A stretch of DNA of 64,000 bases, taken from NCBI GenBank assembly GCA_041739465.1, contig JBGSNX010000034.1, forward strand, positions 1-64,000, given 5' to 3'. This DNA comes from BOKV01 sp041739465. GTDB lineage: Bacteria > Pseudomonadota > Alphaproteobacteria > Rhizobiales > Rhizobiaceae. Every line of letters begins with the position of its first letter. Positions within the stretch are counted from its first letter, which is position 1. The position numbers were made by a program, and so were the translations under genes. Of the stretch, positions 58,000 to 64,000 are shown piece by piece. The notes below the pieces were generated by a model that was not told the DNA's origin, did no database searches, and worked only from the letters and a program-made list of their open reading frames with translations.

Positions 58000-60627
58000 T
58001 TATTTCTTCTTGCCAGCGGTTTTTGCAGGTTTTGCAGGTTTTGCAGCAGCCTTTTTCGCGGGGGCCTTTTTGGGCGCCGGCTTCTTTGCAGCAGCTTTCG
58101 CAGACCTGCCTTTGGCCGGGCCGTCCTTGCCAGCCTTGGCGGCGATCAGCGACACTGCTTCTTCGATGTTGATCGATTGCGGGTCGGTGCCCTTGGGCAG
58201 CGTCGCGTTGATCTTGCCATGGTTGACATAAGGCCCGTACTTGCCGTCGCGAACCGTGATGGCACCGCCAAGCTGGGGATGTTCGCCAAGGTCCTTGAGG
58301 GCCGATGGCGTGCGGGAGCGTCCGCCTTTTTCAGCCTTTTCCGCAAGCGCGGAAACTGCACGGTTGAGACCTACCTCGAATACTTCTTCCACGCTGTCGA
58401 GATTGGCATATACGCCGTCATGCAGAACGAACGGCCCGTAGCGCCCGATTCCGGCGCTGATCGGTTTCCCGGTCGCAGGATGGTCGCCCACGCTGCGCGG
58501 CAGGCTGAGCAGTCGCAACGCCGTCTCAAGGTCGGTATCTTCAGGCTTCCACCCCTTGGGGATGGAAGAGCGCGCTGGTTCCTTGCCGTCTCCGCGCTGG
58601 ACATAGGGTCCGAAGCGGCCCGAACGAAGAGTGACTTCCTCGCCGGTTGCCGGGTCCTGGCCCAGCACTTTTGGCCCGTCGCTTGCCGCTTCGCCATTTG
58701 CGCCTTCAGCACCAAGCTGCCGTGTGAAACTGCATTCCGGGTAGTTGGAACAGCCCACAAAAGCCCCGAATTTCCCGATCTTGAGGCTTAGCTGCCCGGT
58801 TCCGCAGGTGGGACAGACCCGCGGGTTGGAGCCGTCTTCGCGTGCAGGAAAAGCCAGCGGGGCAAGTTCGACATTGAGCATGTCGAGAACCTGCGTCACC
58901 CGCAAATCCTTGATTTCCTCTACACTTCCCGAAAACTGTTTCCAGAAATCGCGCAGGACATCCTTCCAGGCCAGTTCACCAGCCGAAATGCGGTCGAGCT
59001 TTTCTTCAAGCTCCGCCGTGAAATCATATTCGACATAGGTGCGAAAAAAGCTTTCAAGGAAGCTTGTGACCAGGCGGCCCTTGGATTGGGGAATGAAGCG
59101 CCGCTTGTCGAGCGTTACATATTCGCGGTCCTGCAAGGTCGAAAGTGTTGCCGCATAGGTCGATGGCCGTCCAATGCCCAGTTCTTCCATCCGCTTGATC
59201 AGTGATGCTTCGGAAAAACGCGGCGGCGGTTCAGTGAAGTGCTGCTTGGCCTCGATTTTCTCGCGGCGCGGATGCTCGCCTTCCGCAAGGTCCGGCAGGC
59301 GGCTGCCGTCTTCGTCTTCTTCTTCGAGTTTGACCTCATAGGCAGCAAGGAAGCCGTCAAACTTGATGACCTGCCCATTGGCGCGCAGGCTTGCGCGTTG
59401 GCTGCCATTGGCGGCGTCAATGATGGCAACTGTCCGTTCCAGCTCTGCCGATGCCATCTGGCTGGCGATCGTGCGCCGCCAGATCAACTCGTAGAGCTTC
59501 TTCTGGTCGTCATCCAAATAGGGTGCCATCTGCTTGGGGGTGCGGGCAATGTCGGTTGGCCGGATCGCTTCGTGCGCTTCCTGCGCGTTCTTTGCCTTCG
59601 TGGAATAATGGCGCGGCTTTTCAGGCACATATCGATCGCCAAAACTTGTTGCGATCTGGCTGCGGATCGGGCCGACAGCTTCCGGCGCAATCTGCACGCC
59701 GTCGGTCCGCATATAGGTGATCAGTCCGACTGTCTCGCCACCAATGTCGATGCCTTCATAAAGTTTCTGCGCTACCTGCATGATGCGCTTGGCAGAAAAA
59801 CCCAGTTTGCGGCTGGCGTCCTGCTGAAGGGTCGAGGTGGTGAAAGGCGCAAACGGGTTGCGTTTTGCCGGTTTGGCTTCAACGCTTGCGACTGTGAACT
59901 TGGCACCATCCAGCATGGCCTTGATCGCCATGGCTTCCTCCTCGGTAGTCACATCAAGGCGCTGCAGTTTGCGACCTTCAAACTCGGCTATGCGCGCTTC
60001 AAATCCCTGACCAACGGCATTCGTCAAATGGGCAATGATGGACCAGTATTCTTGCGCGATGAACGCTTCGATTTCTGCTTCCCTGTCACAGACCAGCCGC
60101 AACGCCACCGATTGCACCCGGCCAGCAGAACGAGCGCCCGGCAGCTTGCGCCACAGAACAGGGGATAGCGTGAAGCCAACCAGATAATCGAGTGCCCGGC
60201 GTGCGAGATAGGCATCTACCAGCGGAACATCGATCTGGCGCGGATTTGCCATCGCTTCCAGCACCGCCTGCTTGGTGATGGCATTGAACACAACGCGCTC
60301 TACCGGTTTGCCCTTCAGCAGTTTGCGGTCGTTGAGAACCTGAAGCACGTGCCACGAAATGGCTTCCCCTTCGCGATCCGGGTCGGTTGCCAGAATGACG
60401 CGATCAACATCCTTCACTGCCTTGGCAATGTCGGAAAGGCGGATTTTTGCCTTTGCGTCAACTTCCCACAGCATGGAGAAATCTTCATCCGGCAGTACCG
60501 AGCCATCCTTGGCCGGGAGATCGCGCACGTGTCCATAGGACGCCAGCACGTTATAATCCCTGCCGAGATACTTGTTGATGGTTTTGGCTTTGGCGGGTGA
60601 TTCGACAATCACCAGGTGGGTGGACAT
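58000..60627 (-). CDS. topA: DNA topoisomerase I
   Basis: Relaxes negative supercoils. ATG 60627 gives 875 residues: Toprim domain (VIVESPAKAKTINKYLG, DPDREGEAISWH), active-site Tyr305 in TYMRTDG, and one clear topoisomerase zinc finger (CPTCGTG ... GCSNYPEC), followed by repeat domains of the form RxGRFGPYVQ. The last ~60 residues are Lys/Ala/Pro-rich, encoded in part by a TTTTGCAGG tandem near 58020. It abuts rnr exactly. Confidence 0.97.
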   Translation of the reverse strand: MSTHLVIVESPAKAKTINKYLGRDYNVLASYGHVRDLPAKDGSVLPDEDFSMLWEVDAKAKIRLSDIAKAVKDVDRVILATDPDREGEAISWHVLQVLNDRKLLKGKPVERVVFNAITKQAVLEAMANPRQIDVPLVDAYLARRALDYLVGFTLSPVLWRKLPGARSAGRVQSVALRLVCDREAEIEAFIAQEYWSIIAHLTNAVGQGFEARIAEFEGRKLQRLDVTTEEEAMAIKAMLDGAKFTVASVEAKPAKRNPFAPFTTSTLQQDASRKLGFSAKRIMQVAQKLYEGIDIGGETVGLITYMRTDGVQIAPEAVGPIRSQIATSFGDRYVPEKPRHYSTKAKNAQEAHEAIRPTDIARTPKQMAPYLDDDQKKLYELIWRRTIASQMASAELERTVAIIDAANGSQRASLRANGQVIKFDGFLAAYEVKLEEEDEDGSRLPDLAEGEHPRREKIEAKQHFTEPPPRFSEASLIKRMEELGIGRPSTYAATLSTLQDREYVTLDKRRFIPQSKGRLVTSFLESFFRTYVEYDFTAELEEKLDRISAGELAWKDVLRDFWKQFSGSVEEIKDLRVTQVLDMLNVELAPLAFPAREDGSNPRVCPTCGTGQLSLKIGKFGAFVGCSNYPECSFTRQLGAEGANGEAASDGPKVLGQDPATGEEVTLRSGRFGPYVQRGDGKEPARSSIPKGWKPEDTDLETALRLLSLPRSVGDHPATGKPISAGIGRYGPFVLHDGVYANLDSVEEVFEVGLNRAVSALAEKAEKGGRSRTPSALKDLGEHPQLGGAITVRDGKYGPYVNHGKINATLPKGTDPQSINIEEAVSLIAAKAGKDGPAKGRSAKAAAKKPAPKKAPAKKAAAKPAKPAKTAGKKK

Positions 60628-60760
60628 GTAATTTACCGGGGCTTGAGGCGGAATGGGATGCCGACGCACGCATAATGGTACGACGGGGCTACCCTGAATT
60701 GGCGGCTTGCGCCGGTTGCGTCAAGCCCCGTGCCGGTTCAAGCTGCCAGCCTTGGGGAAA

Positions 60761-60811
60761 ATACAATCAGTGAAATGTATATTTACTTTTATACAACCAT
60801 AGGTAATGTAT
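60761..60811. promoter_or_regulatory. Two tandem ATACA-N10/11-TGTAT operator-like sites
   Basis: ATACA at 60761 and 60791 and TGTAT at 60776 and 60807 give two palindromic units of 20 and 21 nt, whose ends (ATACAA ... AATGTAT) are nearly identical, 10 nt apart. They lie in the 261-nt divergent region between topA and the small gene at 60889. The rest of that region shows no gene. Confidence 0.5.
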
Positions 60812-60888
60812 GGTCATGCGGGGGCACTCAAACATCTGGGCGGCGGCCAATGTGGCGACATCCACAAACCTTGTTCAAGGCTACAAAC

Positions 60889-61131
60889 ATGCCAAATGCC
60901 CTGAAATCCGGAAAGCCGGGCAATGATGCCGCAAATATCCAAAACAGCCATGAGGGCGCCTATGACGACAAGGCGGCGCGGCTTGAATATGTTCGCGAAA
61001 TGCTCGACGAACTGGTGAAGATCGCCCATTCGGCCAACGCGCCCACGCTCGTTTACCTGCTGCGAATGTCAGCCCTCGAAGCTGAAGATTGCTTGCGCGT
61101 CCATCAATGGAAGACCGAGATTTTGTCCTGA
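60889..61131 (+). CDS. Small conserved-type protein of unknown function
   Basis: An 80-residue protein: a polar, probably disordered first third, then two amphipathic helices (LEYVREMLDELVKIAHSAN, and TLVYLLRMSALEAEDCL). The helical part resembles short rhizobial proteins with a REML-x6-A-x8-L-YLL-M pattern that have no known function. No signal or membrane segment. ATG 60889; the ribosome binding site is weak. It is the only plus-strand gene in the 52.8-64 kb block. Confidence 0.7.
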   Translation: MPNALKSGKPGNDAANIQNSHEGAYDDKAARLEYVREMLDELVKIAHSANAPTLVYLLRMSALEAEDCLRVHQWKTEILS

Positions 61132-61151
61132 ACCTGGTCAGCGCAGCCCGT

Positions 61152-62309
61152 TCAGTGCAGAATTGAGACCCGGTTTCCGGTGTGCCGCTCCAGCCGGCCT
61201 GCAAGATCAAGCTCCAGGAGGACCAATTGAACTTCACCGGGGCTTGCACCGGTAAACCGTATGATGTCGTCGATTTCACAAGGCGATGGACCCAGCGCCG
61301 AGATTATTCGCACGCGCATCGCCTCGCTGGCCTGCGGCACCGGCGGCACTTCTGTTTCGAAATCGTCCCGGTCTTTTTCGCCCGCCTCAAACGAGAGTTG
61401 CGGCTCGTTCCCGCCTATGGGTGCAATCGCTTCAAGAATTTCGGCGGTGGAGGTTACCAGCGTCGCCCCCTGCCGGATCAGATGATTGGTGCCTTCTGCG
61501 CGCGGATCGAGCGGTGATCCAGGTACTGCAAGCACATGCCTTCCAGCTTCGGTTGCAAGGCGCGCTGTGATCAGCGATCCCGACCGTTTTGCCGCTTCCA
61601 CCACAAGTATCGCCTGCGACAGACCGGCGATGATCCGGTTGCGCCTTGGAAAGTCTATGGCCCGTGGCTGCCAGCCCACCGGCATTTCGCTGACAAGTGC
61701 TCCACCTGCCTCGACGATTACATTGGCAAGGTCCAGATGCTCTGGCGGGTAGGGCAGGTCTATGCCGCCCGCCAGCACAGCAATCGTACCCCCTTCGAGC
61801 GCCGCCCGGTGCGCTGCCGCGTCGATGCCGCGCGCAAGACCCGAGACGATGACGTGTCCGCTCTCGCCGAGCTCGCGGGCAAACCGCGCTGTAAGTTTTT
61901 GCCCGGAAATTGAGGCATTGCGTGAGCCCACAATGCCGATGCCAAGCTTTTGGCCGCATTTGGCATCGCCGCGAACGCAGATCAGCGGCGGCGGATGGTC
62001 CAGTCCGCGCAGCATGGTGGGATAGTCGGGCTCGCCCATGCCGACAAACCGCGCACCATGTTTTCGCGCTGCCTTGATTTCCGCTTCGGCGTCGGCGCGG
62101 GTGCCAATCTTGATGCGAGCCGCCACACCGCCACGCTTGGCAAGCTCCGGCAAAGCCTCAAGCGCTGCTGCCGCCGTTCCATAATGGTTGATGAGGTCGC
62201 GAAAAGTGGCAGCACCCACATTCTCGCTGCGGATCAGCATCAACCATTGCAGGCGCTGCTCGTCGCCCAGTTGAAAACGGCCTTTTGTTGCAGGTGGCGT
62301 TGCTGTCAC
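61152..62309 (-). CDS. dprA: DNA processing protein DprA
   Basis: DprA loads RecA on incoming single-stranded DNA during transformation. The 385 residues have an N-terminal SAM-like region, the Rossmann-fold DprA core (GIVGSRNASISGQ, SGLARGIDAAAHRAAL, EMPVGWQPRAIDFPRRNRII) and a C-terminal winged helix (GASPGEVQLVLLELDLAGRL). Follows plsY by 6 nt. Confidence 0.95.
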   Translation of the reverse strand: MTATPPATKGRFQLGDEQRLQWLMLIRSENVGAATFRDLINHYGTAAAALEALPELAKRGGVAARIKIGTRADAEAEIKAARKHGARFVGMGEPDYPTMLRGLDHPPPLICVRGDAKCGQKLGIGIVGSRNASISGQKLTARFARELGESGHVIVSGLARGIDAAAHRAALEGGTIAVLAGGIDLPYPPEHLDLANVIVEAGGALVSEMPVGWQPRAIDFPRRNRIIAGLSQAILVVEAAKRSGSLITARLATEAGRHVLAVPGSPLDPRAEGTNHLIRQGATLVTSTAEILEAIAPIGGNEPQLSFEAGEKDRDDFETEVPPVPQASEAMRVRIISALGPSPCEIDDIIRFTGASPGEVQLVLLELDLAGRLERHTGNRVSILH

Positions 62310-62315
62310 AAGCGC

Positions 62316-62915
62316 TCAGCCTTTCGCACCGATCCGGCTTTCAGTTCCCGCAAAAAGGCGGGAAATGTTGGCGCGGTGCTTGAACCAGGAGATCGCGGCG
62401 AGGATGGCAAACAACAACGCAGCCATCGGCATGCCGAAATACAAAAGCACCAACGGCGTTGCTGCTGTCGCAAGCAGTGCCGCAAGGGATGAGTAGCGCG
62501 AGGTAAATGCTGCAAGGAGCCAGATTGCAGCAAAGGCAATGGCGCCCTGCCAGGCAACTGCCAAAAGGATGCCAAGGAATGTGGCAACACCCTTGCCGCC
62601 CTTGAACCCCAGCCATGCCGGGTAGCAATGGCCAAGAAAAGCGCCAAGCCCTGCAACCAGCCCGGCTTGCGGTCCGGCAAACCATTGCACGGCCAGCACC
62701 GCAACCGTTCCTTTCAAGGCGTCAAGCAGCAAGGTGGCCGCCGCCAATCCCTTGTTGCCGGTGCGCAAAACATTGGTCGCACCGATGTTTCCCGAGCCTA
62801 TCTTTCGAACGTCGCCAAGCCCAGCCATCCGGGTGAGGACAAGTCCAAACGGCACCGAACCCAAAATGTAGCCCAATGCCAGCGCCCCAAGCGCTGTAAG
62901 ATAGGTGATGGACAT
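62316..62915 (-). CDS. plsY: Glycerol-3-phosphate acyltransferase PlsY
   Basis: Membrane enzyme using acyl phosphate to make lysophosphatidate. 199 residues with five or more membrane segments and the three PlsY motifs: SVPFGLVLTR, GSGNIGATNVLRTGNK and GHCYPAWLGFKGGKGVAT. It lies between the dihydroorotase-like gene and dprA, with short gaps, likely one operon. Confidence 0.96.
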   Translation of the reverse strand: MSITYLTALGALALGYILGSVPFGLVLTRMAGLGDVRKIGSGNIGATNVLRTGNKGLAAATLLLDALKGTVAVLAVQWFAGPQAGLVAGLGAFLGHCYPAWLGFKGGKGVATFLGILLAVAWQGAIAFAAIWLLAAFTSRYSSLAALLATAATPLVLLYFGMPMAALLFAILAAISWFKHRANISRLFAGTESRIGAKG

Positions 62916-62924
62916 GCTCCGCCT

Positions 62925-64000
62925 CTATTTATTAGTGTATACTGTGCGGCCTGCGACCAAGGTTTGCAAGACCTTGCCGCTGAACCGTGCGCCTTCAAAA
63001 GGGGTGTTCTTTGAGCGCGAGACAATGGCCCGCTCGTCCATGATGTGCGGCATGTGAATGTCGGCAATGACGATGTCCGCTGGTGCACCGGGCCTGAGCG
63101 TGCCACCTGGAACGCCGAAGATCCGTGCCGGCTTCACAGACAGGCATTCCACTAGCCGTGATAGGGTCAGATGTCCGTTGTGGTGAAGACGCAAGGCGGC
63201 ACAAAACAGTGTTTCCAAACCGACGGCACCAGGCGCAGCTTCGGCAAACGGCAGGCGTTTGGTATCGACATCTTGCGGGTCATGGCTTGAAACGATGATG
63301 TCGATGGTCCCATCGGCCAATCCCTCGACCAATGCCAGCCGGTCGGTTTCGCTTCGCAGCGGCGGGGCAAGCCGGAAAAACGTGCGATAGCGGCCAATAT
63401 CGTTTTCGTTCAGCGACAAATTGTTGATCGAGGCGGCAGCTGTCACGTTGACCCCCGCTGCTTTCGCCGCTGCAATGGCGTCAACCGACTGCCCCGTTGA
63501 AACCAGTGCGGCGTGATAATTGCCACCGGTCAGAGCAGCAATGCGCAAATCCCGCTCCAGCGCTACCAGTTCGGCCTCTCGTGCGATGCCAGCAAGTCCA
63601 AGATGTGTCGCGACCAGTCCTTCATTCATCACGCCATTGGATGAAAGGGCAGGATCAGCCGGTTCGAGCGCCAGAACCATGCCGAAATCGCGCGCATAGG
63701 TCATGGCCCGCCGCAAGGTGAGCGCATTGGAAAGCCAATGCGTGCCTTCAGTCACCATCACGGCACCGGCAGCCTGCAACAGGCCAAACTCCGTAAGTTC
63801 ATGGCCTTTGAGGCCACGGGTTATCGCCGCCGAAGGATGCACGTTCACCAGCGCGGTGTCGCGCGCTGCGCGGCGCACAAATTCAACCAGCGCCACATCA
63901 TCGATGACCGGATCGGTCTGCGGCATCATGATGAACGAGGTCACGCCACCAGCCGCTGCGGCCTTGCTGGCAGAGGCTATGGTTTCCCGATGTTCGCCGC
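62925..64000 (-). CDS. Dihydroorotase-like protein, probably non-catalytic PyrX type (5' end outside window)
   Basis: About 358 residues of a type I dihydroorotase homologue, open to the right edge (GEHRETIASASKAAAAGG at the edge). The fold signatures GVMNEGLVATHLGL, LNENDIGRYRTFFRLAPPL and RPGAPADIVIAD are present. However the residues that bind zinc in active enzymes are changed: the DHxED site reads LEPAD, HxAHVS reads HAALVS, and xTDHAPH reads SSHDPQ. This fits PyrX, the inactive partner of aspartate transcarbamoylase. pyrB is expected just beyond the edge. Confidence 0.85.
   Translation of the reverse strand, partial: GEHRETIASASKAAAAGGVTSFIMMPQTDPVIDDVALVEFVRRAARDTALVNVHPSAAITRGLKGHELTEFGLLQAAGAVMVTEGTHWLSNALTLRRAMTYARDFGMVLALEPADPALSSNGVMNEGLVATHLGLAGIAREAELVALERDLRIAALTGGNYHAALVSTGQSVDAIAAAKAAGVNVTAAASINNLSLNENDIGRYRTFFRLAPPLRSETDRLALVEGLADGTIDIIVSSHDPQDVDTKRLPFAEAAPGAVGLETLFCAALRLHHNGHLTLSRLVECLSVKPARIFGVPGGTLRPGAPADIVIADIHMPHIMDERAIVSRSKNTPFEGARFSGKVLQTLVAGRTVYTNK

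Noticed and set aside
58020..58055. TTTTGCAGG tandem as a regulatory repeat
   Set aside because: It lies in the topA coding region and encodes the Lys/Ala/Pro tail.

Overview
The window is a chromosomal segment of an alphaproteobacterium, most likely of the order Hyphomicrobiales (Rhizobiales). The evidence is the tuf-S10-spc-secY-adk-alpha gene order without rpmJ, an ATP12-type F1 assembly chaperone, mipZ, a divK-pleD pair, an EipB/DUF1849 envelope protein, a phasin, and the block pyrC-like/plsY/dprA/topA/rnr/DUF983/NUDIX/rpmG. I cannot name the genus from sequence alone. I see no prophage, IS element, CRISPR array or plasmid gene.

Layout: 1-15150 is one long ribosomal-protein block on the plus strand (end of tuf, S10 operon, spc operon, secY-adk, alpha operon with rpoA and rplQ), closed by a strong terminator. 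rpsS carries a one-base frameshift as given. 15166-25520 holds housekeeping genes: a DegP-type protease, rarA, a HemG-like flavodoxin, crcB, rluC, an ATP12 chaperone and lipB, plus an uncharacterised repeat protein behind a phased GANTC array. A tRNA-Leu(GAG) and a HerA-type ATPase follow. 28091-32396 carries an isoquinoline-oxidoreductase-like molybdenum hydroxylase pair and mgtE. 32417-37617 is a set of small membrane, acetyltransferase, rhodanese and DUF genes with a MerR regulator. 37774-52452 contains mipZ, a penicillin-binding carboxypeptidase, a phasin, clpS-clpA, a glutamate/alanine-rich protein, a HIT protein, a GDPD, eipB, dinB and divK-pleD. 52791-64000, almost all on the minus strand, is the rpmG-MFS-NUDIX-DUF983-rnr-topA-dprA-plsY-pyrC(like) block, whose last gene runs off the window.

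Several genes belong to the alphaproteobacterial cell cycle (mipZ, divK, pleD; clpS-clpA as the proteolytic arm; the envelope gene eipB). The most interesting signals are non-coding: (a) four 21-bp-phased units, three containing GANTC (the CcrM methylation site), ahead of an uncharacterised gene at 23739; (b) a TTAA-N7-TTAA CtrA-type box ahead of mipZ; (c) a 72-nt imperfect palindrome directly after rpsM; (d) two ribosomal-protein leaders (before rpsJ and rpsM), each with a 10-nt direct repeat at exactly 20-nt spacing; (e) two copies of an ATACA-N10/11-TGTAT operator-like site between topA and a small gene; (f) paired palindromes flanking the phasin -35. The incomplete gene at the right edge looks like a dihydroorotase that has lost its metal ligands (PyrX type).
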